NCBI RefSeq assembly: GCF_017311415.1
Contig: NZ_JAEKIS010000018.1
Coordinates: 18,293 to 82,292 of the forward strand
Source: Salipiger abyssi
Lineage (GTDB): Bacteria; Pseudomonadota; Alphaproteobacteria; Rhodobacterales; Rhodobacteraceae
DNA: 64,000 bases
Reading direction: 5' to 3'
Shown here: positions 54,371 through 63,228 of the stretch, in pieces
How the letters are laid out: each line of letters begins with the position of its first letter
How positions within the stretch are numbered: the stretch's first letter is position 1
Notes under the pieces: generated by a model
What the model saw: only the letters and a program-made list of their open reading frames with translations
Databases searched by the model: none
Told to the model about the DNA's origin: nothing
Program-made: the position numbers and the translations under genes

Positions 54371-55672
54371 ATGCCGCCGATAGAAGACCACCCTCTGCGC
54401 TATGAGCTCGCCAACGAGCTGCACGCCCGCCCGTTTCCGGCGCTGCGCGCGCCCTGCCGCGCGGTCTATCTGGCGATCAAGAAGGTACGGGACGCCGCCT
54501 CGCGCGACCGGGCGCAGGATGTGGCGCATCTCAAAGCGCTGCTCGACCGCTACGGCACCCAGCACCCGCAGCCTGGCGCCACGCATTTCTCCGCCACCAT
54601 CGGGCCGCATGTGCTGAAATGGGAGCAGCATACCGAGTTCGTCACCTACACGGTCTTCCTGAACGGTCTTGGCGAACGCCCCTTCGATCCGGCGGATTTC
54701 GACGTCTTCCCCGAGAACTGGCTGGCCAGCGCGCCCGGCGTGCGGGTGACCTCGGCGATGATCCGGGTCTGCGAACGGCCACAGGATCCGGCAGAGACCA
54801 ACGCGCTGGCCAATGACTGGCTGGTCGCCGACAGCATGGCGGTGAGCCGGGTGCTCGACGATGCGCTGGTGGTGGCGGGCGATTTCCGCATCGACCAAGG
54901 CGGGCATCTGCGCTTTGCGGTGTTTCCGACCGCCGGCACCGGCGAGCGCCGCGTCGGGCGGGTGGTGCAGCGGCTCTGCGAGATCGAGACCTACAAGGCG
55001 CTGTCGATGCTGGGCTTTACCCGGGTGTGCGCCATCGCCGCGCGGATGACCGAGATCGACGAGGAGCTGACCCGGCTGATGACCGACATGACCCATGGCG
55101 AGGCGCCCGAGGAAGAGACCTTGCAGGCGCTGCTGCGGGTCTCCTCCGAGCTCGAGACGCTGGCGGCGCAGACGGCCTTCCGGCTCTCGGCGACCGGCGC
55201 CTATGAGGCGCTGGTGGGCCAGCGCATCGCAGTGCTGCGCGAAGAGCGGTTCGAGGGGCGCCAGACCTTCCGCGAATTCATGGCGCGGCGTTTCGAGCCC
55301 GCCATGCGCACGGTGAAGAGCACCGAGAAGCGGCTGGAGGCGATGTCGGCGCGGGCGATGCGGGCGGGCGATCTGCTGCGCACACGGGTCGAGGTGAAGC
55401 GCTCGGCGCAGAACCAGGAACTGCTGGAGAGCATGGACCGCCGCGCCGATCTTCAATTGCGGCTGCAACACACGGTCGAGGGGCTCTCGGTGGTGGCGAT
55501 CAGCTATTACGCGGTGTCGCTGGTGGGTTATCTGCTCTATCCGGTGGCGGGCGCGGTGGGGATCAGCAAGGGCCTGCTGACAGCGCTGGCGGTGCTGCCG
55601 GTGGTGCTGGCGGTCTGGCTGGGGATCCGGCGGATCCGCAAATCGGTAGCAAAGGACGGGCCGGGGCACTGA
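54371..55672 (+). CDS. DUF3422 family membrane protein
   Basis: A 433-residue protein of the DUF3422 family. The N-terminal HPLRYELANELHARPFPALR and WEQHTEFVTYTVF are diagnostic. The middle is helical. Two membrane helices lie at the C-terminus (VVAISYYAVSLVGYLLYPVA and TALAVLPVVLAVWLGI), so the N-terminal bulk is cytoplasmic. Function is unknown; the architecture suggests a membrane-tethered sensor or transporter accessory. The ATG at 54371 (MPPIEDHPL) follows CAGGAC. Confidence 0.85.
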   Translation: MPPIEDHPLRYELANELHARPFPALRAPCRAVYLAIKKVRDAASRDRAQDVAHLKALLDRYGTQHPQPGATHFSATIGPHVLKWEQHTEFVTYTVFLNGLGERPFDPADFDVFPENWLASAPGVRVTSAMIRVCERPQDPAETNALANDWLVADSMAVSRVLDDALVVAGDFRIDQGGHLRFAVFPTAGTGERRVGRVVQRLCEIETYKALSMLGFTRVCAIAARMTEIDEELTRLMTDMTHGEAPEEETLQALLRVSSELETLAAQTAFRLSATGAYEALVGQRIAVLREERFEGRQTFREFMARRFEPAMRTVKSTEKRLEAMSARAMRAGDLLRTRVEVKRSAQNQELLESMDRRADLQLRLQHTVEGLSVVAISYYAVSLVGYLLYPVAGAVGISKGLLTALAVLPVVLAVWLGIRRIRKSVAKDGPGH

Positions 55673-55746
55673 TTGCAGTCCCCGGGACTCGTTTACCATC
55701 TCCTTCAATCCCCCGCGCCCCTAGCCCGGAATCAAGGGCGTAGCCC

Positions 55747-55890
55747 GCCGGGCTCAGCGGCGGCCCGTCCGAGCGGGCTGCCGCTTTGGTGACGCAAGCG
55801 CATCGCTTTGAGGTCCTTCGGATATAGCCAGGATAAAGTAAGGGATTCAACGCCCGGGGCGTCAGCCCACGGGCCGCCGCTGAGCCCGGC
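55747..55890. repeat. 144-bp element bounded by 22-bp perfect inverted repeats
   Basis: The left arm (55747-55768, starting GCCGGGCTCA) is perfectly inverted at 55869-55890. The 100 bp between them include GGATTCAACGCCC but no gene. The size and terminal repeats suggest a miniature transposable element or a BIME-type repeat. It lies between the DUF3422 gene and the convergent sulfotransferase-like gene. Confidence 0.65.
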
Positions 55891-55951
55891 ACCATTTTCA
55901 ACTGTGACGACGTTTGCCAAGCTCCAAAATGGCTTTCCCTGCGCCAGGCCC

Positions 55952-56698
55952 TCAGTACCGATACCCCAGCGCTGCCTCCTGCTCCAGATCGAGCCGGTCC
56001 CGCAAAAACGCCAGATCCGCCGCCGAGAACCGCGACGGCGTCTCGGGGCGATCCTCCACGGATGCCAGGAACTTCGCCCCCAGCCGCTTCACCACAGGCC
56101 GATAGGGCTGCGGCGCGGGTGGCAGGCCGAACTCCGCCTGAAGCTCTGCAAGGAACACCTCCGGCGCCGCCTGCACTGCCTCCAGCCGGCAGAACACCAC
56201 CGCGCAGCCGCGATTGAAGAAACTCAGCAGCCCCTGAAGCTTGGCCCGGCGCAGCGCAAAGAGATCGGCATAAGGCGCGCCGGTCAGCGGATCGCGGTCG
56301 AGTTGCAGCGGCGCGCCCACCCCACCCAGCGCCTTAACCTGCGGGAAATAGCGCGCCCGGTCGGCGACGGTCGCCCATTCGGCGCGGATGAACTCGGAAA
56401 ACGGCAGCCGCTGCATCTCCGGCGGGCAATGCCAGGGCTTGGCATGCATCGAGCGCGCCCAGTCGCCCGCATGCCGCACAACGCAGATCGCCGCCAGATC
56501 CGCCGGGATCGCGGTCATATGCGGCAGCGCGTGTTTCCAACCAAGCTCTTCGGTCGGCACCAGCACGGTATTGCGCCCGATCAGCCGCTTGACGAAATTC
56601 GTACCCGAGGAGCGCTCGCCGAAAACCTGATAGCGGGTGACAGGCCGCTCCGTCGGCGCGCATTGCCAGCCGGTTTCGGAAAACGCCTGCGAAATCAC
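55952..56698 (-). CDS. sulfotransferase-like P-loop protein
   Basis: About 248 residues from a GTG at 56698, which follows AAAGGGG; an upstream in-frame start at 56803 would add 35 basic residues. VFGERSSGTNFVKRLIGRNT looks like the 5'-PSB loop of sulfotransferases that bind PAPS. CVVRHAGDWARSMHAKPWHC recalls the 3'-phosphate motif (the R-D/H-P-W pattern). I consider it a sulfotransferase-family member by motif only; the acceptor is unknown. It diverges from a glycosyltransferase gene, which fits sulfation of a surface glycan. Confidence 0.6.
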   Translation of the reverse strand: MISQAFSETGWQCAPTERPVTRYQVFGERSSGTNFVKRLIGRNTVLVPTEELGWKHALPHMTAIPADLAAICVVRHAGDWARSMHAKPWHCPPEMQRLPFSEFIRAEWATVADRARYFPQVKALGGVGAPLQLDRDPLTGAPYADLFALRRAKLQGLLSFFNRGCAVVFCRLEAVQAAPEVFLAELQAEFGLPPAPQPYRPVVKRLGAKFLASVEDRPETPSRFSAADLAFLRDRLDLEQEAALGYRY

Positions 56699-56823
56699 TC
56701 TGCCCCGCCCCTTTTTCGGTGTTTTGCAGGCAAGGATAACGCGCACCCGCGCGATTGGCGATTCTCTTTCGCCCGGCAAGCGGGTAAGCTGTCGCGAACC
56801 CACGGCAAGAGGGGCAGGAGCAG

Positions 56824-57699
56824 ATGCAATCGGTGGCCGCCGCGGTGACGATGGTTCGGGACGACGCCTTTTTCCTCAAGGCGTGGGCCGGCTATTACGG
56901 TCGCCTGCTCGGGCGCGAGAACTGCTATGTCGTCAACCATGGCCGGGGCGAAGAGGTGGCCCGGCTGGCCGAGGGCTGCAATATCATCGGCATTCCCGGC
57001 GATCCGCATGCGAATTTCGACATGAAGCGCTGGCGACTGCTGAACAATCTCGTGGCCGGGCTGCGCAGCTATTACAATCACGTCATCGTCGGCGATATCG
57101 ACGAGCTGGTGGCGCTCGATCCCGCCGAGGGCGTGTCGCTGCTCGACTGGCTGGCGGACAAGCCGCTGCGCCGGGTGCTGACGCCGCTGGGTCTTGAGGT
57201 GATCCATCGGATCGACCTAGAGCCCGAGGTGCTCGGCGACACGATCCTCGGTCCGCGCCGTCATGTGCGGCTGGCACCGCATTACTCCAAGCCCTGCGTC
57301 GTCTCGCTCGGCACCAAGATCGCGCGCGGCGGGCATTTCACTCAGGCATCGAAGCTCTTCACCCCGGATCCGCTCTATCTCTTCCACCTGAAATACTGCG
57401 ATTTGGCGACCTATGTAGAGACGATGAACCGGCGCAACCGGGTCACCGAAGAGGTCGGCGTCGGGGTCAAGGAGGCGGCCATCGGACGGCACTGGTTCGC
57501 CGAGGCGCGCGGCGAGGACCGGGCGGTGTTCGAGGCGTTCGCCGGGCTCGAGATGCAGGAGGGCTTCGATCTCGGATGGGTCCGCAAGCGCATGCAACGC
57601 AGCTGGAAGCCGCGTGGAGACACCGGCTTCTGGCAATTCGACCGCCCGGATTACGATCTGCAATACCGGCTGCCAGAGCGCTTTTTCGGCCTGTTCTGA
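56824..57699 (+). CDS. glycosyltransferase family 2-like protein
   Basis: A 291-residue soluble protein of the GT-A type. AAVTMVRDDAFFLKAWAGYYG is the typical nucleotide-sugar start, and HVIVGDIDELVALDPAEG contains the Asp-x-Asp metal motif. HYSKPCVVSLGTKIARGGHF and LYLFHLKYCDLATYVETMNR resemble the family of glycosyltransferases found beside sulfotransferases in Rhodobacteraceae. Acceptor and sugar cannot be read. The ATG at 56824 follows GGGGCAGGAGC. Confidence 0.8.
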   Translation: MQSVAAAVTMVRDDAFFLKAWAGYYGRLLGRENCYVVNHGRGEEVARLAEGCNIIGIPGDPHANFDMKRWRLLNNLVAGLRSYYNHVIVGDIDELVALDPAEGVSLLDWLADKPLRRVLTPLGLEVIHRIDLEPEVLGDTILGPRRHVRLAPHYSKPCVVSLGTKIARGGHFTQASKLFTPDPLYLFHLKYCDLATYVETMNRRNRVTEEVGVGVKEAAIGRHWFAEARGEDRAVFEAFAGLEMQEGFDLGWVRKRMQRSWKPRGDTGFWQFDRPDYDLQYRLPERFFGLF

Positions 57700-57718
57700 C
57701 AGCCGGTTTCCGGTGCGA

Positions 57719-58273
57719 TCAGATCACCCGCACCTGTGTGCCGATGGGGCAGAGCTGAAACAGCTCCGCGATTTTCTCGTTATAGAGCCCGATACAGCCG
57801 TCCGAGCTGCGCCGCCCGATCTTGCGGGTATCGTGGGTGCCGTGGATGATATAGGCGGGCCAGCTCAGATACATCGCATGGGTGCCGAGCGGATTGTCGG
57901 GACCCGGAGGGATCGGCTTCCAGTCGGGGTAACGTTCGAGCTGCGATTGCGTCGGCGTCCAGGAAGGGCCGACCTTCTTGCGCACGATTTCTGTATAGCC
58001 GCGCTTGGTCAGCTCTTCAGTGAGTGGCACCGAGGTCGGGTAGATGCGGTAATCGCTGCCGTCGCCCGACCAGAAATGCAGCGCGCGCGAGGTGGTGTCG
58101 GCGACGATGCTGGCCGCGCCGAGCGTATCGAAATGATCGCGCCAGTCCTGCATGGAAAAGCTGGAGATATTGCGCCGGGTGATGCCTTCGGACGCAATGG
58201 CGGGTGCGGCGAGCGTTCCGGCGGCCGCGGCGCCGAGTGCCAGCGCGCCACGGCGCGTAAGGGTATGGCTCAT
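57719..58273 (-). CDS. exported L,D-transpeptidase (ErfK/YkuD family), Tat signal
   Basis: A 184-residue periplasmic YkuD protein. The N-terminus LTRRGALALGAAAAGTLAAP is a twin-arginine signal. The catalytic stretch is YIIHGTHDTRKIGRRSSDGC, with His and the active Cys, followed by IGLYNEKIAELF. It forms 3-3 cross-links or anchors lipoproteins to peptidoglycan. A CTTAAA-N5-CTTAAG box lies about 60 bp upstream of the ATG at 58273, similar to the box before the two-component system. It shares the envelope role of the gene at 58969. Confidence 0.9.
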   Translation of the reverse strand: MSHTLTRRGALALGAAAAGTLAAPAIASEGITRRNISSFSMQDWRDHFDTLGAASIVADTTSRALHFWSGDGSDYRIYPTSVPLTEELTKRGYTEIVRKKVGPSWTPTQSQLERYPDWKPIPPGPDNPLGTHAMYLSWPAYIIHGTHDTRKIGRRSSDGCIGLYNEKIAELFQLCPIGTQVRVI

Positions 58274-58330
58274 CTGTCTGCTCCTTTGTTCTGCCACGGC
58301 ATGAGGATGCCGCAGTCTCCCCAGAGCAGC

Positions 58331-58357
58331 CCTGCCTTAAACCAACCTTAAGGCAGG
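58331..58357. promoter_or_regulatory. CTTAAA-N5-CTTAAG box inside a perfect inverted repeat
   Basis: CTTAAA (58336-58341) and CTTAAG (58347-58352) are spaced eleven bases apart, as in PmrA/QseB-type boxes; the same bases also fit the CtrA pattern TTAA-N7-TTAA. They sit in a ten-base perfect inverted repeat (CCTGCCTTAA / TTAAGGCAGG, 58331-58357). The element lies between the DsbA-like gene end and the next transpeptidase start, so a hairpin terminator function is an alternative. Confidence 0.55.
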
Positions 58358-58363
58358 CAGCGC

Positions 58364-58972
58364 CTATCCCCGCCGCACCTCGGCGATGGCGGCTTTCAGC
58401 ATCTCGCGGTCGAGCGCGCCGTCATAGATCACCGTCTCGACGGCAAAACCCGGCGTGCCGCGAAAGCCCAGGGCAATCGCCTGATAGGCGTTGCGCTCCA
58501 TCAGACCGTCCCAGGTCTTGCGATTGCGCCGATAGGCGCGCAGCGCCTCTTTCGCCGGCACAACCCCGGACACCACCGCATCGACCTGGCGCTGGCTCAG
58601 CCGTCCCTGCGCGGTCATCAGCGCCTCCATCGCCGCCTCATAGGTCCCCAGCTCATGCGCACCCAGCGCCAGCTGGCTTGCCCGGACGGAGGGCGCGCCG
58701 AAGATCGGCCAGTCCTTCATCACCAGACGGAGATTGCCGTCCTCGGCCAGAACGTCCTTCAACACCGGATGCATGGCTTTGCAATACGGGCACTGGTAAT
58801 CGAAATACTCAACCACCGTCACATCGCCCTCGGGATTGCCGAGAACCGGCGCCTCGGGGTCGCGCAGCACCGCCTCGACCGTCAGCTCCTGCGCCGAGGC
58901 GCCGCGCGGCAGCAGCCCGATCAGACCGGCACCGGCGCCCAGCGCAAGGCTTTCCCGGCGGGTCAGTCTCAT
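58364..58972 (-). CDS. DsbA-family thiol-disulfide oxidoreductase, Tat signal
   Basis: A 202-residue periplasmic thioredoxin-fold protein. MRLTRRESLALGAGAGLIGL is a twin-arginine signal. The active site is YFDYQCPYCKAMHP (Cys-Pro-Tyr-Cys) and the cis-Pro loop is RGTPGFAVE. It resembles the DsbA/BdbD type of oxidoreductases that introduce or shuffle disulfides. Its start overlaps the stop of the lipoprotein transpeptidase gene upstream by four bases, so it may keep the catalytic Cys of that enzyme in the right state. Confidence 0.88.
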   Translation of the reverse strand: MRLTRRESLALGAGAGLIGLLPRGASAQELTVEAVLRDPEAPVLGNPEGDVTVVEYFDYQCPYCKAMHPVLKDVLAEDGNLRLVMKDWPIFGAPSVRASQLALGAHELGTYEAAMEALMTAQGRLSQRQVDAVVSGVVPAKEALRAYRRNRKTWDGLMERNAYQAIALGFRGTPGFAVETVIYDGALDREMLKAAIAEVRRG

Positions 58973-59676
58973 ACATCTTCCCCTTGCGTGCCCTCTTCGG
59001 ATGGGCTGGTCCACTTGCCCGCCTCCTCCTTGCGCAGCACCACCACATCGGTGCCCGCCTCCACCTGCTCGGCCAGATGGATAATGTCCTGATTGAAGAG
59101 CCGGATGCAGCCCGAGGAGGTCGCGTGTCCGACGGTCCAGGGACTGGGGGTGCCATGGATGCGATAGAGCGTGTCACGGCCGTTGCGGTAGAGATAAAGC
59201 GCCCGCGCGCCCAGCGGGTTGTCGAGCCCGCCGGGCAGGCCGTTGCGCACCGGACCATAGGTCTCGGGGTCGCGCTTCAGCATATTCTTCGTGGGCGTCC
59301 AGTAAGGCCAGTCGCGCTGGAAGGGAATCGTCGCCTCCCCGGCAAAGCCGTATCCTGCCGCGCCCACCGCCACGAGATAGCGCATCGCGGTCTCGTCGTC
59401 CTGGATATGATAGAGATGCCGCCCGCCGGGATCGACCACGATGGTCCCCGCCGGATAGGGCGCGTAATAGGGCACGAGCTGGCGCTTACCGGCTTCCGAC
59501 AGGTATTTGTCCGGCACCGCCGGGATCTCGCGCCCGTCATCCTCGACGGCGGCATACATCGCCCGCGTCTCGGCCCCGATCTGGCCGGGCACGTCGCTCG
59601 GCGGCGTGGCACAGGCGGTGAGAAAGGCAAGCGCGGTCAGCGCGATGAGCGGGCGGAGGGAGATTTGAATAGACAT
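58969..59676 (-). CDS. L,D-transpeptidase lipoprotein (YkuD)
   Basis: A 235-residue lipoprotein. The signal peptide (MSIQISLRPLIALTALAF) ends in a lipobox LTAC. The YkuD motif is RIHGTPSPWTVGHATSSGCI with the following RLFNQDII; PFQRDWPYWTPTKNML precedes it. It should cross-link peptidoglycan from the membrane surface. The start at 59676 is one of three close Met codons (59685 and 59712 are alternatives). The DsbA-like gene overlaps its end. The divergent two-component genes begin about 110 bp away, with a shared CTTAAG box between. Confidence 0.9.
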   Translation of the reverse strand: MSIQISLRPLIALTALAFLTACATPPSDVPGQIGAETRAMYAAVEDDGREIPAVPDKYLSEAGKRQLVPYYAPYPAGTIVVDPGGRHLYHIQDDETAMRYLVAVGAAGYGFAGEATIPFQRDWPYWTPTKNMLKRDPETYGPVRNGLPGGLDNPLGARALYLYRNGRDTLYRIHGTPSPWTVGHATSSGCIRLFNQDIIHLAEQVEAGTDVVVLRKEEAGKWTSPSEEGTQGEDV

Positions 59677-59735
59677 GAGGGGCATGGTGGCACGGGCTCG
59701 CGGGAAAGTCATGGGAGTCGGGCTGGACGGAAGAG

Positions 59736-59752
59736 CTTAAGACAGCCTTAAG
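59736..59752. promoter_or_regulatory. CTTAAG-N5-CTTAAG regulatory box
   Basis: A perfect direct repeat CTTAAG-ACAGC-CTTAAG between the divergent transpeptidase and two-component genes. This is the exact consensus of PmrA/QseB-type boxes. It also contains TTAA-N7-TTAA, the CtrA pattern. It lies 35 bp before the response-regulator start, so autoregulation together with control of the transpeptidase is likely. Confidence 0.65.
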
Positions 59753-59787
59753 GTTGCGCGAGCAACGGCGAAGTCAAGGAAACCGGG

Positions 59788-60453
59788 ATGCGCATATTGA
59801 TCGTGGAGGATGACGAGGTGCTGGCAAATGGCCTGAGCGTCGGGTTGCGCCTGTCGGGCTTCACCGCCGACCGCGTGGCCACGCTCGCCGATGCCCGCGC
59901 CGCGCTGGAGACCTCGGACTTCGAGGGGATGGTGCTCGACATCATGCTGCCGGACGGGCTGGGGCTCGACTTGCTGGGCGAGCTCAGGGCGCGCGGCTCC
60001 GCCCTGCCCGTGCTGCTGCTCACCGCGCGCGATCAGGTGCGCGACCGGGTACGCGGGCTCGACGCCGGGGCGGACGACTACCTCGGCAAGCCCTTCGATC
60101 TCGACGAGCTCGCGGCGCGGCTGCGCGCCATGTTGCGCCGGGGCGAAGGCCGTGCCAGCGGCGCGCTGCGCTGGAACGGGCTGGAGATCGACCCAGCCAC
60201 GCATACCGGCAGCCGCGACGGTGCCGCACTGCGCTTTTCCCGGCATGAATTCGCCATCCTGCACGCGCTGATGGAGCATCCGGGCCGGGTGCTGTCGCGC
60301 GCCGCCCTCGAAGACCGGCTCTATGGCTGGCAGGAGGAGGTCGAGAGCAACACGGTCGAAGTGCATGTGCACAAGCTGCGCGCCAAGCTCGGGCGCGGCT
60401 TTGTGGAAACGGTGCGCGGGCTCGGCTACCGCGTCGCGGCGGAGGGGTCATGA
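59788..60453 (+). CDS. OmpR-family response regulator (QseB/PmrA type)
   Basis: A 221-residue response regulator. ILIVEDDEVL gives the acidic pocket, Asp51 (GMVLDIMLPDGLG) is the phosphorylation site, LLLTARDQVRDRV carries the switch Thr, and ADDYLGKPFDLDEL the Lys. The winged helix ends with SNTVEVHVHKLRAKLG and TVRGLGYRVA. The domain style is that of the QseB/PmrA group. Its stop overlaps the start of the kinase gene. A CTTAAG-N5-CTTAAG box lies upstream and suggests direct autoregulation. Confidence 0.92.
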   Translation: MRILIVEDDEVLANGLSVGLRLSGFTADRVATLADARAALETSDFEGMVLDIMLPDGLGLDLLGELRARGSALPVLLLTARDQVRDRVRGLDAGADDYLGKPFDLDELAARLRAMLRRGEGRASGALRWNGLEIDPATHTGSRDGAALRFSRHEFAILHALMEHPGRVLSRAALEDRLYGWQEEVESNTVEVHVHKLRAKLGRGFVETVRGLGYRVAAEGS

Positions 60454-61796
60454 CAATCTCGATCCGGCTGCGGCTGTTCCTGATCCTGGCGCTGGCCACC
60501 GGCGCGATCTGGCTCTCGGCGGTGCTGTGGATCGAGACCTCGACCCGCGCCGAGGTCGAGCGGGTGCTCGACGCGCGGCTGGCAGAGGCGGCGACCATGG
60601 TGTCGTCGCTGATTTCCGATCACCGCGTCGAGGTGGCCCATGCCGCTGGCGGGGCGATTCATGTACCCATGCCGGCGGCGGGTGGTTATACCCGACAACT
60701 CTCCTGTCAGATCTGGTCGCTCGACGACGATGCTCTGGTGGGCCGCTCGGATGGCGCGCCGCAAGCCAGGCTCACCGCTGCGGACGGCGCCGGCTACTCG
60801 GAATCCGATGTCGAAGGCGAGCCCTGGCGGGTCTTCACCGTGGTCAACCCGGATCTCGGCGTGCGGGTCATGGTGGGCGACAGCATCGCCGTGCGCGACA
60901 GGCTGGTGCGCGATGTGATCGAGGGGCTGCTCCTGCCCGCCGCAATCATCCTGCCGCTGCTGGGTGGGCTCATCTGGATCAGCCTCGCACGCGGCCTGGC
61001 GCCGCTCGACCAGCTTGCCGCCACGTTGCGCGCACGCGCGCCCTCGGATCTGAGCCCCCTGCCCCAGGGTCCGGCTCCGCGCGAGATAAGGCCGGTGCGC
61101 CGCGCGCTCGACACGCTCTTTGCCCGGGTCGCCGCCGCCCGCGATACCGAGCGCGACTTCACCACCTATGCGGCGCATGAGCTGAAGACGCCGCTCGCGG
61201 GGATGCGCACCCAGGCGCAGGTGCTGCGCATGGCCCCCGATGCCGAGACCCGCGCCGCCGCCCTGCGCGCCATCGAAACCTCCGTCGATCGCACCGACCG
61301 GCTCGTGCGCCAGCTGCTGGAGCTGGCCGAGATCGACCGCGAGACACCGGAGCAGACCGCAACGGACCTCGCCGCGCTGATCGGCGAGACAATGGCGGAG
61401 CTCGCCTCCCTCGCCCGGGCCCGCGAGGTCACACTCGAAAGCGATATCGCGCCATTGCCCGCCACCTTCCGCACCAGTCCGTTTCTGCTGCACGCGGCGC
61501 TGCGCAACCTGATCGAAAACGCCGTCATCGCCTCCCCTCGGAACGGGCGCGTAAGTGTCACGGCCCGGCACGCGGAGGGCGCGCTGCATATCGACATCGC
61601 CGATGACGGCCCAGGCATCCCCGAGGACCAGCGCACGCGCATGACCGAGCGTTTCGTGCGCGGCCCGTCGGGGTCGGGAAGCGGGCTCGGGCTCTCCATC
61701 GTGGCCAGCGCGGTTGCGCGGCTGAACGGCACGCTGGATTTCGGCGCGCGCGATGCGGAGGGGCGGCATCAGATCTCGGTGTGCCTGCCGGGCTGA
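60450..61796 (+). CDS. sensor histidine kinase (QseC/PmrB type)
   Basis: A 448-residue membrane kinase. A first membrane helix (LRLFLILALATGAIWLSAVL) precedes a periplasmic domain of about 120 residues, then a second helix (LLPAAIILPLLGGLIWISL). The H-box is FTTYAAHELKTPLAGMRTQA, and ATP-binding boxes are RNLIENAVIASP, DDGPGIPED and GSGSGLGLSIV. It signals to the regulator encoded upstream. The periplasmic domain has no recognisable sensor motif. Its context with cell-wall transpeptidases suggests an envelope signal. Confidence 0.92.
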   Translation: MTISIRLRLFLILALATGAIWLSAVLWIETSTRAEVERVLDARLAEAATMVSSLISDHRVEVAHAAGGAIHVPMPAAGGYTRQLSCQIWSLDDDALVGRSDGAPQARLTAADGAGYSESDVEGEPWRVFTVVNPDLGVRVMVGDSIAVRDRLVRDVIEGLLLPAAIILPLLGGLIWISLARGLAPLDQLAATLRARAPSDLSPLPQGPAPREIRPVRRALDTLFARVAAARDTERDFTTYAAHELKTPLAGMRTQAQVLRMAPDAETRAAALRAIETSVDRTDRLVRQLLELAEIDRETPEQTATDLAALIGETMAELASLARAREVTLESDIAPLPATFRTSPFLLHAALRNLIENAVIASPRNGRVSVTARHAEGALHIDIADDGPGIPEDQRTRMTERFVRGPSGSGSGLGLSIVASAVARLNGTLDFGARDAEGRHQISVCLPG

Positions 61797-62096
61797 CCGC
61801 ACGACAGGCCGCCCGCTTCGCCATCACTCTGGCCCGCCCCGTGTCGGGGCCCGAAGGTTTCGACGCTGCAAAACGAATTGAGTTTTCGGATCATGTCCGC
61901 CTTTATTATAGGCATTTATCAATCGAGCCCTTCCTCGATGAGGAGGCATTTGACCGGCAAACCGACGCGATGTTGGTATTGTCATCAGCGGTACATTCAG
62001 TCGCGGTATCACCTGATCCGGTCACAACGAGACCCTTTTTAGACTCCTCCATTTTGTTCTCATCTCCCAACTGGAGAGTTCCGAGAGGTCGAGGCA
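61797..62096. other. A/T-richer spacer between kinase gene and acyltransferase remnant
   Basis: Three hundred bases without a convincing gene. The composition drops sharply after about 61855 compared with the kinase gene. Only the last 20 bp show a feature, GAGG before the acyltransferase ATG. It looks like the edge of an acquired or decaying region. Confidence 0.4.
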
Positions 62097-63228
62097 ATGC
62101 GTTATGCAAACACCGATGGCGGTCACGGGACTGCGGCAGCCGCTCCGACAGGCTCTCCCGTCACCACCGCTCCAGCCCGTCTTACCAAGGCCGAATCCTC
62201 ACAGGTCGATTTCGCCCGCGTCGTCTGCATCTTCTTCATGATGTACGTCCATATCGGTCCGTTTCCGCCGGAAACCAGTATCGTGCAGAGCGGTGCAGCC
62301 TCTTGGGTCGGCACGCTGCTGGCAGACATACTTGGGCGTGCAAGCGTCGCATCTCTGTCTTTTCTGAGCGGCTATATTTTCTTTTTCAACGCCGGGCGCA
62401 AAACACTTGTCGAAACGGCGCAGAGCCGGCTGCGCAGCGTGATCCTCAACCTGGTCTGCGGTGTTTCTGCTTCTCAGCGTGGCGACATTCACGCTGGGCG
62501 GCGAAAGCCTGCGCCAGGCGGTCGGATCTTTTGGCATCGACCGGATATGGGAGATTCCGCTCGCCTTGATCGGCATCGATCGACAACCGATCTACACGCC
62601 GCTCGGTTTCCTGCGCGATCTCTTCGTCAGTATCCTGATCGTCCACATGCTCATGCGCATGATTCCACGCTACGGGCTTGCGATTTTCGCGGTCATGCTG
62701 GGGCTGGCTTTGTTTCAGCTCACCGAGCCGCTGATTTTCCGTCCGACGATCCTGCTCTTCCTGTTTTCAGGCGCACTCTTTGCCTCCCGGGGCGTGCGGT
62801 TGAGCGAGATGTGTCAGCCGCGATACGTTTTGCCGGTCTGCGCGGCAGCGGTGGCTGGGCTCTTTCTGGTAAGCGGTCTGTCGAATGGACATCTGAGTGT
62901 CCTGGCGCAGGTCGAAAACCTGTTCCTGCGCATCGCGATGATCGGCTTTGTGCTTCTCTTTACCGCCGCGCTGGTACGGGCGCTGCCGAACGCAAAACCG
63001 GCAGCCATGCGCTCGCCGATCTTCGTAACCTACCTGTCGCACGGGATCATGATCGCAGTACTGACCAAAATCGTGCGCGCGGCGGGGTTGGATCCGCTGA
63101 GTTCCGAATGGATCCTCTACTATGTCGCATTGCCCGCGATATTGATCGGGTTCGGGCTGTTGTTCGATCTGACGATCCGCCGGATGCCCGATATCTTGCA
63201 GATGGTTCTGCGTGGGCAGACGGGATGA
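62097..63228 (+). pseudogene. acyltransferase 3 family gene with one frameshift
   Basis: The first part (from ATG 62097, GAGG upstream) encodes SSQVDFARVVCIFFMMYVHI, the start of an Acyl_transf_3 membrane acyltransferase, with LSFLSGYIFFF next. Near 62455 the frame is lost, but the +1 frame continues at once with VFLLLSVATFTLGGE and then about eight membrane helices to 63228. A single +1 shift (or loss of five bases at the TGGTCTG stretch) restores a protein of about 375 residues. Such enzymes O-acylate surface glycans. The frameshift may be a real mutation or a sequencing error. An IS element lies about 570 bp away. Confidence 0.75.

Noticed and set aside
61906..62109. Minus-strand open frame of 67 codons in the A/T-richer spacer
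   Set aside because: No ribosome-binding site or conserved feature could be seen; a short chance frame is more likely.
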